DNA of 64,000 bases from Burkholderia sp. Ax-1719. GTDB lineage: Bacteria > Pseudomonadota > Gammaproteobacteria > Burkholderiales > Burkholderiaceae. Shown here piece after piece: positions 18,301-28,910 of this stretch. Position 1 is the stretch's first letter. Every line of letters begins with the position of its first letter. Where the stretch lies: contig NZ_VWWJ01000006.1 in NCBI RefSeq assembly GCF_011753055.1, positions 62,001-126,000 of the forward strand, read 5' to 3'. The notes under the pieces were generated by a model that was not told the DNA's origin, did not search any database, and saw only the letters and a list, made by a program, of their open reading frames with translations. The position numbers and the translations under genes were made by a program.

Positions 18301-18756
18301 TCACTGCTGCGACGGTGGCTTGACCGCGAACGGTGTATCGAGCGTCGCGCCGTCCGAGAACTTCAGCTTGATGTGCACGGTGTCGCCTGGCGCGACCTTG
18401 TGCTTCGCATGTTCGAGCATCAGGTGATATCCGCCGGGTGCGATTGCGAGCGTGCCGTGCGCGGGAACGGTCGCCTTGTGCACCAGCACCATCTGTTGCG
18501 TCGATCCGTTCGACACGGTCTGATGCAGCATCGCCATGCCGTAGTCGTCGCTCGATACATCGACGAGGTCGACATTCTGGTCGCTATCGTTGCGGATCGT
18601 GACGTAGCCCGCGGCTGGCAGGTCGTTCGGCAACCAGCGCACCCACGCGTTCTGCGTGCTGAGCGCCGCGCCCGCCGCCTGCGCTGGGTGCATCCACGCA
18701 GCCAATGTGCAGGCGAGGGCGAACGTGACTGCGAAGGGTTTCAGTTTCATCGACAT
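18301..18756 (-). CDS. Periplasmic copper chaperone PCu(A)C
   Basis: 151 residues with a signal peptide (about 1-27, ending AQAA) and a single cupredoxin-like domain. The copper site follows the family rule H-x10-M-x21-H-x-M exactly: His78, Met89, His111, Met113. PCu(A)C passes Cu(I) to the CuA site of cytochrome oxidase, often with SCO1. Between sco and ctaG on the same strand. The region before the ATG carries a 12-bp tandem repeat that duplicates the AGGA ribosome binding site. Confidence 0.93.
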   Translation of the reverse strand: MSMKLKPFAVTFALACTLAAWMHPAQAAGAALSTQNAWVRWLPNDLPAAGYVTIRNDSDQNVDLVDVSSDDYGMAMLHQTVSNGSTQQMVLVHKATVPAHGTLAIAPGGYHLMLEHAKHKVAPGDTVHIKLKFSDGATLDTPFAVKPPSQQ

Positions 18757-18786
18757 GGCAGTTCCTGTGGCAATTCCTGTGGCAGT
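18757..18786 (-). repeat. 12-bp tandem repeat at the ribosome binding site of the PCu(A)C gene
   Basis: GGCAGTTCCTGT (18757-18768) and GGCAATTCCTGT (18769-18780), then a half copy GGCAGT. On the coding (minus) strand each full unit carries ACAGGAA, so two candidate Shine-Dalgarno sites lie 12 bp apart, the nearer one well placed for the ATG at 18756. Confidence 0.75.
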
Positions 18787-18793
18787 GGGGCGA

Positions 18794-19489
18794 TCAGGCC
18801 GGAGCGTCGATCACGCGGCGCACGTCGTGCGCGATGGCGTCGGGCGTATCCTTGTCGGTGGCGAGCAGGCGCGCGCGGCCCTGCGCATCGAACACGTAGA
18901 CCGCCGAGCTATGCGTGACTTCGTAGCTGCCGTCCGGGTCGCGCTTTTCCATCTGATAGGCCACGCGATAGCGCCTGGCCAGCGATTCCACCTGCGCGTC
19001 GCTGCCCGTGAGCCCGAGTGCGTGCTGCGCATCGAACGCGTCCACGTAGGCATGCAGCGCCGCAGGGGTGTCGCGCGCCGGATCGACGCTGATGAACAGA
19101 ATGCGGACGTGCTGCGCGTCGGGGCCGAGTTTTGCTAGCACCTGCATCAGGCGCGCCATCGTTTCAGGACAGACATCCGGGCAATGCGTGTAGCCGAAAT
19201 AGACCAGCGTGGTCTCGCCGCGCAGATCCCTGGCGCTCATGGGCTGGCCGTTGTCGGCGGTGAGCGCGAAGTCCAGATCGGGGAGATGGCCGCTGACGTT
19301 CGTAAGCTGCCAGGGCGCGCCAGGCTGCGAGCAGGCGGCAAGGAGCAGGGAACCCGCAAGCGCCACGCCAGCACCCGTGCGGCGTACCAGACGAATCAAA
19401 CGCAGGGCGGGCAACACAGCGAAGGCGGAATGCAAGAGTGTCTCGGCGGCTCGATTGGGGTTCTGCGCAGGGGCGGCTGGCTGCGGCAT
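18794..19489 (-). CDS. SCO1/SenC copper-binding lipoprotein
   Basis: Thioredoxin-fold copper chaperone for cytochrome c oxidase CuA. With the ATG at 19489 it has 231 residues: a lipobox LLAAC with lipidated Cys53, the copper ligands CPDVC at Cys103 and Cys107, and the distal His193. The 30 residues before the hydrophobic signal are not signal-like. A TTG at 19399 in frame would give a 201-residue protein starting MIRLVRRTGAGVALAGS, a better lipoprotein signal, so the true start may be there. First gene of the sco-PCu(A)C-ctaG set. Confidence 0.9.
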   Translation of the reverse strand: MPQPAAPAQNPNRAAETLLHSAFAVLPALRLIRLVRRTGAGVALAGSLLLAACSQPGAPWQLTNVSGHLPDLDFALTADNGQPMSARDLRGETTLVYFGYTHCPDVCPETMARLMQVLAKLGPDAQHVRILFISVDPARDTPAALHAYVDAFDAQHALGLTGSDAQVESLARRYRVAYQMEKRDPDGSYEVTHSSAVYVFDAQGRARLLATDKDTPDAIAHDVRRVIDAPA

Positions 19490-19757
19490 GTCGATGGACT
19501 GTAGCAAAATTGACAGTTCGCGGTCGCAGGCAGGCTGTTATGGCCGGGTTTCGTGCCACGGCGCGTAGCGATGCCATGCTGGAACATTGGCGTCGAAAAC
19601 GCCGCCAAATCGCCCGAAACACGGCTCAAAGCGGCCTGTGAGGCCCGTTTTCTCGAAAATTGAAGTGATGCGCGGTAAGATGCGCTCACTTTGCCCGGCA
19701 GGCATCAACCCGCCGGACGCTTACCCGGCCTGTGCGCCGAGGGACGAAACGAACGCG

Positions 19758-20516
19758 ATGCAACAACCTCCGCACCATCCTTCGCAAGACCTTCCGGTTG
19801 AATTGCCGTTCGACAGGACGGCGTTTTTCTTCGATTTCGACGGCACGCTCGTCGACCTGGCGCCCACGCCCGACGGCGTGCTGGTGCAGCCCGACATGCT
19901 GGCGTTGCTCGCTGCGCTGCGGCGCGCGACGCACGGCGCGGTGGCAATCGTCTCGGGACGCGGCATCGACAGTATCGACACTTTTCTCGGCATGCCGGAT
20001 CTGCCGATCGCGGGCCTGCATGGCGCGGAACGCCGCGACGCCAATGGCGACACCCAACGAGTTGGCTTCAACGACGAGCGTTTGCTGCACATGGAGCAGG
20101 TGCTCGCGGAAGTGGTGCGCACCCATCCCGGCATGCTGCTGGAGATCAAGGGCGCCGCGCTCGCGCTGCACTACCGCAACGCGCCGGAGCACGAAGCGAC
20201 CGCACGCGCGGCCACTGAGAAGCTCGCCGCCGAATTTGCCGCGGCCTACGTGCTGCAGCCCGGCAAGATGGTCTACGAGATCAAGCCGAAGGACGTCGAC
20301 AAGGGCCGCGCGCTGCGCGCTTTCCTGAACGAGCCGCCTTTCGCGGGCCGCACGCCGGTATTTGCCGGCGACGATCTCACCGACGAAAAAGGCTTCGCCG
20401 TGGTCAACGAAATGGGCGGCCTGTCGATCAAGGTCGGCGGCGGTGAGACCATTGCGAAAACGCGTGTCGATTCGGTCCAGGCACTGCTTGCATGGCTTGC
20501 GTCGCTGCGCGCCTGA
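19758..20516 (+). CDS. otsB: Trehalose-6-phosphate phosphatase
   Basis: HAD-superfamily phosphatase that completes trehalose synthesis. 252 residues from ATG 19758. Motif I DFDGTLVD with Asp26 and Asp28, motif II around VSGR at about 72-75, and the late acidic motif GDDLTDEKGF. The frame is open for 57 codons upstream, but that part has no family similarity. Followed by otsA 133 bp downstream, with a 12-bp tandem repeat between them. Confidence 0.95.
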   Translation: MQQPPHHPSQDLPVELPFDRTAFFFDFDGTLVDLAPTPDGVLVQPDMLALLAALRRATHGAVAIVSGRGIDSIDTFLGMPDLPIAGLHGAERRDANGDTQRVGFNDERLLHMEQVLAEVVRTHPGMLLEIKGAALALHYRNAPEHEATARAATEKLAAEFAAAYVLQPGKMVYEIKPKDVDKGRALRAFLNEPPFAGRTPVFAGDDLTDEKGFAVVNEMGGLSIKVGGGETIAKTRVDSVQALLAWLASLRA

Positions 20517-20517
20517 T

Positions 20518-20571
20518 GGTGGCACTTCTGGCGGCACTTCAGGCGGCACTTCAGGCGGCACGTCTGGCCGC
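20518..20571 (+). repeat. 12-bp minisatellite between otsB and otsA
   Basis: Four and a half copies of GGCGGCACTTCA-like units: 20518-20529, 20530-20541, 20542-20553, 20554-20565, then a partial. Units differ at one to three positions. It begins 2 bp after the otsB stop and is not in the otsB frame; in another frame it would read Gly-Gly-Thr-Ser repeats, but no gene there is supported. Confidence 0.85.
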
Positions 20572-20649
20572 AACCCCGATTTTCGCGCCCGTGACCGCAC
20601 TGCCGGCACGGGCACGCTCTGTTTCACCCCAGCACGGAACCTGTAACTC

Positions 20650-22044
20650 ATGAGCCGACTCATCATCGTGTCGAACCGGGTCGCGCCGATCTCCGAAGGC
20701 GGCCCGGCCGCCGGCGGTCTCGCGGTCGGCGTGTACGACGCGCTCAAGGAAACCGGCGGCATGTGGTTCGGCTGGAGCGGCGACGTGCTCTCCTCGGGCC
20801 AGCCGCAGATCCAGCTCGAAGAGCGCGGCCCGGTCACCTTTGCGACCATCGGCCTGCTGCGCCGCGATTACGACCAGTACTACCGCGGTTTTTCGAACGC
20901 CACGCTGTGGCCCGCGTTCCACTATCGCGCCGATCTGCTCCAGTACGACCGCCACGAATACGAAGGCTATTGCCGCGTGAATGCGTGGCTCGCGCAGCAA
21001 CTCGTGCCGCTGCTGCAGGACGACGACGTCATCTGGGTCCACGACTATCACCTGATTCCGTTCGCCCAGGCGCTGCGCGCGGCGGGCGTGAAGAACCGCA
21101 TCGGCTTCTTCCTGCACATTCCGTTTCCGGCTTCGCAGGTGTTGCTGGCGGTGCCGCCGCATCGCGAACTGGTGGATGCGCTGTGTTCGTTCGACCTGCT
21201 CGGTTTCCAGACCAAGCCGGACGTGCGCGCATTCTGCGATTACATCGTCAACGAGGCGGGCGGTACGGTCGAAAAATGCGAGGACGGGCGCACGCGCATC
21301 AGCGCTTTCGGCAAGACGCTGTACGCGAACGACTATCCGATCGGCGTCTATCCCGACGAAGTCGCGGAACTGGCCAAGGCCGGCGAGCGCGGCAAGCCGG
21401 TGCGCACGCTCAAGTCCACGCTGCATGGCCGCAAGGTCATCATGAGCGTGGACCGGCTCGATTACTCGAAGGGTCTGGTCGAGCGTTTTCGCGCCTTCGA
21501 ACGCCTGCTTGAGCATTCGACCGCGCAACGCAACAAGGTCTCCTTCGTGCAGATCGCGCCGCCCACGCGCGCCGATCTGCATGCCTACCAGGACATCCGC
21601 CTGCGGCTGGAAGCGGAGTCGGGCCGCATCAACGGCCGCTTCGCCGAACTCGACTGGACGCCGATCTGGTACATCCATCGCCAGTACGAGCGGGCGGTGC
21701 TGGCGGCGCTGTTCCGCGCCTCGCACGTGGGCTATGTCACGCCGCTGCGCGACGGCATGAACCTGGTAGCGAAGGAGTACGTGTCCGCGCAGGATCCGGA
21801 GAACCCGGGCGTGCTGGTGCTCTCGCGTTTCGCGGGGGCGGCGCAGGAGTTGTCGGGCGCGCTGATCGTCAATCCGCTCGACATCGACGGCATGGCCGAT
21901 GCGCTGGCCACGGCGCTGGCGATGCCGCTCGCGGAACGGCTCGCGCGCTACAACGACATGATGGTGCAACTGCGCGAGAACAACGTCTCGGTGTGGCGCG
22001 ACCGTTTCATGCGCGATCTGACGGGGCTGACCGCATCCGCCTGA
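20650..22044 (+). CDS. otsA: Alpha,alpha-trehalose-phosphate synthase
   Basis: Glycosyltransferase family 20 enzyme joining UDP-glucose and glucose 6-phosphate. 464 residues, typical length. The N-terminal nucleotide-sugar loop [19 protein letters not shown] is at 8-26, and WVHDYHL near 133 and DRLDYSKGL near 272 are family motifs. The C-terminal [12 protein letters not shown] binds the donor. Pairs with otsB for osmoprotectant trehalose made from UDP-glucose. A strong terminator follows. Confidence 0.96.
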   Translation: MSRLIIVSNRVAPISEGGPAAGGLAVGVYDALKETGGMWFGWSGDVLSSGQPQIQLEERGPVTFATIGLLRRDYDQYYRGFSNATLWPAFHYRADLLQYDRHEYEGYCRVNAWLAQQLVPLLQDDDVIWVHDYHLIPFAQALRAAGVKNRIGFFLHIPFPASQVLLAVPPHRELVDALCSFDLLGFQTKPDVRAFCDYIVNEAGGTVEKCEDGRTRISAFGKTLYANDYPIGVYPDEVAELAKAGERGKPVRTLKSTLHGRKVIMSVDRLDYSKGLVERFRAFERLLEHSTAQRNKVSFVQIAPPTRADLHAYQDIRLRLEAESGRINGRFAELDWTPIWYIHRQYERAVLAALFRASHVGYVTPLRDGMNLVAKEYVSAQDPENPGVLVLSRFAGAAQELSGALIVNPLDIDGMADALATALAMPLAERLARYNDMMVQLRENNVSVWRDRFMRDLTGLTASA

Positions 22045-22072
22045 AGCGCCCGCCGCGCCAGGCAGGAAAAGA

Positions 22073-22104
22073 AAAAGCCGCTTCGAATCGAAGCGGCTTT
22101 TTTA
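22073..22104. terminator. Bidirectional terminator between otsA and ABC exporter
   Basis: 13-bp perfect stem 22073-22085 / 22089-22101 (AAAAGCCGCTTCG / CGAAGCGGCTTTT) with AAT loop, A-run upstream and T-run downstream, between convergent genes. Confidence 0.9.
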
Positions 22105-22166
22105 CGTCTGCGTGCCGTAGAGTGGAAAACGGGAGGCGAAAACGTGAGGCGAAAGCGGCGCGTGCG

Positions 22167-24002
<1,836 letters not shown>

Positions 24003-24738
24003 TTGATCGGTGGTCGGTCTGACGGAGCTACGTCCGTGCAAGGTAGTAAAAGAAGAGGAAAGGCGCCAGCGGCAAACCTTGGTGGATCCCCGCATTGTAA
24101 ACACGCGTGGCGCATGACGCATCGCTTGTGCCCGGCGGGAGGCGAATCTTATCGCGAGCGGGCGATGCAACGTGTTCCAGCGTGTTCATTCCCAACCGCG
24201 TTGTGGCGCCTGATGCTCAACAGGTTTTCAGGGCGCTTTTGAGGATACAATTACGGATTGCATTCAGGATTGCCGTGTGCTTGTCGATCTGACACTTTGT
24301 CCTGGTGCTTCCGCTGTTGCAATCCGGGTCGGAACGTGGCCGTGATAACGGCGCGTCTGCGGGAAAACGTACCCCCAATTTAGAACTGTCTTTGAAAACA
24401 GTGGGTTGAGGAGTGTTTCCGGTTTGTAACAACGTAAAGACTTTGAAATGTTCTAGCCGGTCATGGGTGCAAACCCGGATAATGCCGTCTCGAATAGCGT
24501 AGGGAATTTGACAGCTTGCATGTCAACGACCGCGAACCCTGCGCGTTTACCGCCTGAGCCGCCGCATGTGTCTTTCCACACTGAACAACTGCGTCGGATT
24601 CTGTGTGCCGGGCTGCCGGCGCGGTTAGCGGTATGGAACGCCTGGTGAGGCGCGCGGCAAGGATGCCGCAGCACGCAAGGTCGATTGTCAAATTTGTAGC
24701 ACTTAGCCCGATTTATTACGAGGAAGGAGTTCACCACT
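24003..24738. other. Long intergenic region upstream of glycosyltransferase
   Basis: About 730 bp between two divergent genes with no supported gene. A -10-like TACAAT lies at 24246-24251 on the plus strand. A CTGT-N8-ACAG palindrome lies at 24386-24401. The ribosome binding site of the glycosyltransferase (GGAAGGAG) is at the right edge. Short open frames here show no recognisable protein features. Confidence 0.4.
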
Positions 24739-25803
24739 ATGCGAATCGCTCAAATCGCTCCGTTGCACGAGGCGGTTCCTCCCAAGCTCTACGGCGGCAC
24801 GGAACGGGTGGTCTCCTACCTGACCGAAGCGCTGGTCGAACAGGGTCACGACGTCACGCTGTTCGCAAGCGGCGATTCGATCACCTCGGCAAAGCTCGAA
24901 GCGTTCTGGCCGCAGGCTCTGCGTCTGGACCCGACGATCCGCGACGTGATGGCTCCGCACATGCTGCTGCTCGAAGAAGTCCGCCGCCGCGCCGACGAAT
25001 TCGACGTGCTGCATTTCCACATCGATTACTACCCGTTCTCGCTGTTCCAGCGTCAGGAAGTGCCGTTCGTCACCACGATGCACGGCCGTCTCGACCTGCC
25101 GGAACTGCAGCCGATCTTCAACGCGTTCAGCGACGTGCCGGTCGTCTCGATTTCGGACAACCAGCGCCTGCCGCTGCAGCAAGCCAACTGGCAGCAGACC
25201 GTCTACCACGGCCTGCCGGAAGACGTGCTCACGCCGATCCCCAACGTCGAACCGGGCTACCTCGCTTTCCTCGGCCGCGTGTCGCCGGAGAAGGGTCTTG
25301 ACCGCGCGATCCGCATCGCCGGCCAGGCAGGCATGAAGCTCAAGGTCGCCGCCAAGATCGACAAGGCCGACCGCGCCTACTACGAAGAAGTCATCAAGCC
25401 GCTGATGGCGCTGCCGCACGTCGAGTACATCGGCGAAATCGGCGAAGCTGAAAAGCGTGAGTTCCTCGGCAACGCGCACGCCCTGGTGTTCCCGATCGAC
25501 TGGCCGGAGCCCTTCGGTCTCGTCATGATCGAAGCCATGGCCTGCGGTACGCCGGTGATCGCGTTCAAGCGCGGCTCGGTGCCGGAAGTCATCGAAAACG
25601 GCGTGTCGGGTTTCGTCGTCGAAGACGAAATCAGCGCGGTCGCCGCGCTCAAGCGTCTGTCGACGCTGCCGCGCGAGAAGGTCCGCGCCGCGTTCGAAGC
25701 ACGTTTCTCGTCGAAGGTGATGGCACGCAACTACGTCGCCGTGTACGAAGAAATGCTGCGCCAGAAGCGCCGCACTGTGCTGCGCGAAGTCAACGCCAGC
25801 TAA
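24739..25803 (+). CDS. Glycosyltransferase family 4 protein
   Basis: 354 residues with a GT-B fold signature: N-terminal glycine-rich acceptor loop KLYGGTERVVSYL at 16-28, linker region PGYLAFLGRVSPEKGLDRAI at about 172-191, and the C-terminal EPFGLVMIEAMACGTPVIAF carrying the E-x7-E donor-binding motif. Donor and acceptor cannot be read from sequence. The ATG follows a strong ribosome binding site GGAAGGAG (24722-24729). It is monocistronic by appearance, with a weak hairpin behind it. Confidence 0.9.
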   Translation: MRIAQIAPLHEAVPPKLYGGTERVVSYLTEALVEQGHDVTLFASGDSITSAKLEAFWPQALRLDPTIRDVMAPHMLLLEEVRRRADEFDVLHFHIDYYPFSLFQRQEVPFVTTMHGRLDLPELQPIFNAFSDVPVVSISDNQRLPLQQANWQQTVYHGLPEDVLTPIPNVEPGYLAFLGRVSPEKGLDRAIRIAGQAGMKLKVAAKIDKADRAYYEEVIKPLMALPHVEYIGEIGEAEKREFLGNAHALVFPIDWPEPFGLVMIEAMACGTPVIAFKRGSVPEVIENGVSGFVVEDEISAVAALKRLSTLPREKVRAAFEARFSSKVMARNYVAVYEEMLRQKRRTVLREVNAS

Positions 25804-25847
25804 GTCGTCTGTCCCTGGGCGCGCCCACGCGCGTCCAGCGTCACACC

Positions 25848-25877
25848 AACGCCCCCGTGCCCGCGCACTGGGGCGTT
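25848..25877 (+). terminator. Possible terminator after glycosyltransferase
   Basis: AACGCCCC / GGGGCGTT stem (25848-25855 with 25870-25877) 45 bp past the stop. There is no long T-run after it, so termination may be partial. Confidence 0.45.
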
Positions 25878-26086
25878 GTCGTATCTGCGCTACCTCAGAA
25901 CGGGTTCGATGCGCGGCGCGTCGTCTGCGCCCGCAAGCATGAGGAGCGCGGGCAATGTCCCTATAATGGCCGTTCCGCGCAATTCGCGGCTAGCTCATGA
26001 AATCAGCGCAAGACCACAGCGACAGCTTTGCATGGGACCCGAGCAGGGGGCTGAAGCCCCAACTCGGCCCGACACAGGAGAAAGTT

Positions 26087-26983
26087 TTGGCGAGAACCCG
26101 ACCCACGCGCGCCGCCACCGTTCCCGGTGCCGGGACGCTGTTCGCGCTGCGCGCGATCGGGCTGATCATTCTCGCGCGCTGGCTGCACTCGATGGGGGAA
26201 ATGAGTCACTTCCTCACCGCGCTGGAGGCGATGGCGTCGTCGCCGGTCGCGTGCCTCAATATCGTCTTTCTGTTTCTGCTGATCGTGCTGCCCGGGGCGA
26301 AAGCGCGCGTCGAGCGGCCGTTCCATCCGCTGCCGCAATGGCTGCGCCAGGCGCTGCGATTCTTCGGGCTGCTCGGGTGCCTGTTCGCGCTCTGGTCGAT
26401 TGGCGCGTTCGTGTGGTTCGCCGGCTGGCGCAGCGCGGTGCATGCGGTCGCCCAGACCAATGGCTGGCTGGTGGTTGCGCCCGCGCTCTATGCGGCGGTC
26501 GTGTGGATCTGCCGCCCGCGCGCACTCTGGCGCACCAATATCGCGGCTCGGCGTTTTGCGATTGGCCGCTATGCGGTGTCGATCGATGCGGCTACGCGCA
26601 CGACCATCGTCTGGCTGGAAAGCCGCAAGCTCGGGCAATACGATGCGCGCGAGTTGTCGGTGCGCTGGCCGCAGGGCGCACAAAGCCAGGCGGCGGCGAG
26701 TCCTGTCGCCACGGCGCCGGTCGTGCCGCCCAATGCCGAACCCGTTGCCGATGCAACCGCAAGCGCTACATCGTCTGCTCCCGGCACGAGTCTCGTTCCC
26801 GTTACGCCGGCACGTGCGCAAGCGCACACGCAGACTCGCGAACGCCGTCCGAAAATCGAATTGCTGTGGGATTCGCCGGCGGCGGCCGGGCACAACCGGC
26901 AAACCGTATTCCGCGTGCGTCTTGCGACCGTGAACGATCGTGAGGCTGCCCGGGCGCTCGATAACGCCTTGAGCCAGGCGTAA
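26087..26983 (+). CDS. Hypothetical membrane protein
   Basis: Not recognised. About 298 residues: four hydrophobic segments in the first 155 residues, then a soluble C-terminal half with a Pro/Ala/Thr-rich linker (about 210-260) and a basic, mixed last segment. The start is set at TTG 26087 because AGGAG (26076-26080) sits 6 bp before it. An in-frame ATG at 25997 lacks a ribosome binding site and would add 30 unlikely residues, including one end of a small hairpin (26047-26060). A TATAAT at 25962-25967 could be its -10 box. Confidence 0.7.
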   Translation: MARTRPTRAATVPGAGTLFALRAIGLIILARWLHSMGEMSHFLTALEAMASSPVACLNIVFLFLLIVLPGAKARVERPFHPLPQWLRQALRFFGLLGCLFALWSIGAFVWFAGWRSAVHAVAQTNGWLVVAPALYAAVVWICRPRALWRTNIAARRFAIGRYAVSIDAATRTTIVWLESRKLGQYDARELSVRWPQGAQSQAAASPVATAPVVPPNAEPVADATASATSSAPGTSLVPVTPARAQAHTQTRERRPKIELLWDSPAAAGHNRQTVFRVRLATVNDREAARALDNALSQA

Positions 26984-27106
26984 AGCGTGATACCCGGTCG
27001 GGTTGCCATCGACCGGGGCTTCAAGAATTCAGGCTGCACCGCTTCACGAGTTTGCATTGCGCTGCGCGCATGCTTGCCGATCCCGTCGTCCACCGAAGGA
27101 GTCGCG

Positions 27107-27571
27107 ATGCTCATACGCTGGTTGCTTGCCGCCATCCACCTGCTGGCCTTCGGCTTCGCGCTCGCCTCGATCCTGCGGCGCACGCGCGGGCTGCGCCGCT
27201 GTACCTCTACCGAAGACCTGCCGCTGATCTTTCGCGCCGACAACGGTTGGGGCGGGTCGGCCGTCGTGCTGATCCTGACCGGCGCGGCGCGCGCGTTTGG
27301 CGGCTTCGAGAAGGGCGCTGATTACTATCTGCACGAACCGCTCTTTCACGTGAAGATGGCCGCGCTCGTGCTGATCCTGGTGCTGGAAATCGCGCCGATG
27401 CGAGCGCTGGTTCGCTGGCGCTCGGCGGTGAGCCGCGGCGATGTGCCGGATCTGACGTCCGCGCCGAAGTACGCGCGCATCGGCATCTGGCAGACGGTGC
27501 TGGTCGTGGTGATGGTGTTCGCGGCGACGGGTATGGCGCGCGGGATTGGGGTGGAGACGGTGGGAGAGTGA
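27107..27571 (+). CDS. DUF2214 family membrane protein
   Basis: 154 residues with four hydrophobic segments and the DUF2214 pattern: an N-terminal helix HLLAFGFALASILRR, then RADNGWGGSAVVLILTGAARAFGGFEKG and HEPLFHVKMAALVLILVLEI. Function unknown. ATG 27107 has a good ribosome binding site, AAGGAG at 27096-27101. The frame extends 40 codons further upstream without family similarity. Last gene before the foreign-looking segment at 27572-29839. Confidence 0.87.
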   Translation: MLIRWLLAAIHLLAFGFALASILRRTRGLRRCTSTEDLPLIFRADNGWGGSAVVLILTGAARAFGGFEKGADYYLHEPLFHVKMAALVLILVLEIAPMRALVRWRSAVSRGDVPDLTSAPKYARIGIWQTVLVVVMVFAATGMARGIGVETVGE

Positions 27572-27940
27572 CGCGTCGGCAGTGCGCGCGTGCGTGTTGT
27601 GCCTTGCGCGAACCGTAATGAAAAAAGGTACTTCGTCCAAACTGCTGCCAGCAAAGCGTGGTTAGTGGATGAGCGCAGCATGCTCCCAGACATGCCCCCA
27701 CTTTGAATTGATACCCCTTGGCGGGTCAGCCCGAATTCTCGCCAGAACCTGAGAAACCTGAACGTTCCTCCAGCCTTGAAAACGCGGTTCCGCCGTTGCT
27801 GGCGTCGCAGCGGCCCCAGTTCCCGCAAAACCTTAACCGCTCATTCACCCGGCATCTAATCGCGAAACGTGGGTTTACCGCAAGGTGCGCAGTGGGGCCG
27901 CGTGCTAGGTATACCCGCCTCAAATCGAGCCGGAGGAAAA
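27572..27940. other. Intergenic left flank of foreign-looking segment
   Basis: 369 bp without a supported gene. Base composition is visibly less GC-rich than flanking DNA. No tRNA 3'-end copy, integrase or insertion-sequence end was recognised. The right edge carries the excellent ribosome binding site GGAGG (27932-27936) of the next gene. Confidence 0.45.
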
Positions 27941-28909
27941 ATGTCATTACCCGATTGGGGGCATTCATACCACGCGCTTTATGTGCCGCTAACGAGCGAC
28001 TGGCAATGCGCGCTAATGCTGGCGCGTGACGTGGAGGAACCTTCCTCATGGTGGCAGTTGACTTACGATCAGCGCGAGCAGAAGCGAAAGGCCCGGGAAA
28101 AGCAGATTGACCAAGACCGGAGGGATTTTCTAGAGCTATTCCGGGTGAGCTTGCGCAAGCGGGATGCGCTATTCGACCCGGATTTTCCCTCCTATGTCGA
28201 TTTCATCCGAAACACCCTGCGCGCCTCACTCTGGGACATACCCGTTAACGGCGATGGCGTGGTGCGCGTGCTGTGTGCGGCCGTGCGCGATGGTCGAATC
28301 GTTCCCGTTATCCATCGCGCGTGGCGGGGTAGCCGGCGGGTCGCTCGTTCCTACGCACCACAAAGCTGGCCGAAGCGTGCGCCGGACCCGAAACCGGTCG
28401 TCTACAGTGTGCGAAATGGCGAGTTCGTACCGCTCAACCCGGACGGGACGTTTGTCGATTACGCGCCATACGTACCGCTCAAGAACAAGGTGATCGCGGG
28501 GGCGAGCAGCGCCTCCAGCGGATTTGATTGGCCAGGTGCAGCCGAAACGGCGGCGGACGCGGAGCTCGGTGGGGATGTCGACCCGGACGGCGATGATACG
28601 AGCGCCTATGGCGTGCTCGAATCGGATTTCGTCAGCAGTACGGCCTACGACTCAGCGCCACTTGGCGATGCACAGCCGTTCGACTATCAGCCCGAGATGC
28701 CGGGTGGCGATGCTGAAGAACTGGCGGCTGGCGATGGGCGGCCAGGGAACAACCAGGCGCAAAACAAGCAATTTCGGGCGGTGGTAAAGGCCCTCGGCTT
28801 GAATCAGGATCAGGCCAGGCAGCTCCACGACGACATACAGGATGACGACGAGATGGATTACCACGGACTCATGGACCGCGCACAAGACCTGTTTGGCGGG
28901 AGCGATTGA
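27941..28909 (+). CDS. Putative polymorphic-toxin-like protein
   Basis: 322 residues, no signal peptide or membrane segment. A Trp-rich N-terminal part (WGHSYHALYVP, SSWWQL) is followed by a charged helix (about 42-78), then a compact part with DIPVNGDGVVRVLCAAVRDGR and APQSWPKR (about 99-147). An acidic Gly/Asp/Ser linker (about 190-270) includes LGDAQPFDYQP. The last 50 residues form a small helical domain (NKQF...LGL...QARQLHDDI...AQDLFG). From memory this layout, with a conserved linker then a short variable C-terminal domain, is seen in Burkholderia contact-dependent or secreted toxins; this is inference, not a database match. ATG 27941 is fixed by GGAGG five bases upstream. The next gene starts 1 bp after its stop. 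Confidence 0.45.
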   Translation: MSLPDWGHSYHALYVPLTSDWQCALMLARDVEEPSSWWQLTYDQREQKRKAREKQIDQDRRDFLELFRVSLRKRDALFDPDFPSYVDFIRNTLRASLWDIPVNGDGVVRVLCAAVRDGRIVPVIHRAWRGSRRVARSYAPQSWPKRAPDPKPVVYSVRNGEFVPLNPDGTFVDYAPYVPLKNKVIAGASSASSGFDWPGAAETAADAELGGDVDPDGDDTSAYGVLESDFVSSTAYDSAPLGDAQPFDYQPEMPGGDAEELAAGDGRPGNNQAQNKQFRAVVKALGLNQDQARQLHDDIQDDDEMDYHGLMDRAQDLFGGSD

Positions 28910-28910
28910 A

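Noticed and set aside
20518..20571. Gly-Gly-Thr-Ser coding repeat as part of a protein
   Set aside because: The frame giving this peptide is not that of otsB or otsA and has no supported start, so it is treated as non-coding repeat DNA.
24386..24401. CTGT-N8-ACAG palindrome like a LexA box upstream of the glycosyltransferase
   Set aside because: The centre (CTTTGAAA) lacks the alternating A/T run, it is about 340 bp from the gene, and the gene has no SOS link.
27572..27940. Search for an attachment-site copy of the tRNA-Val 3' end at the far side of the island
   Set aside because: No direct repeat of the tRNA end was found by eye and no integrase gene is present, so integration at this tRNA stays an inference.
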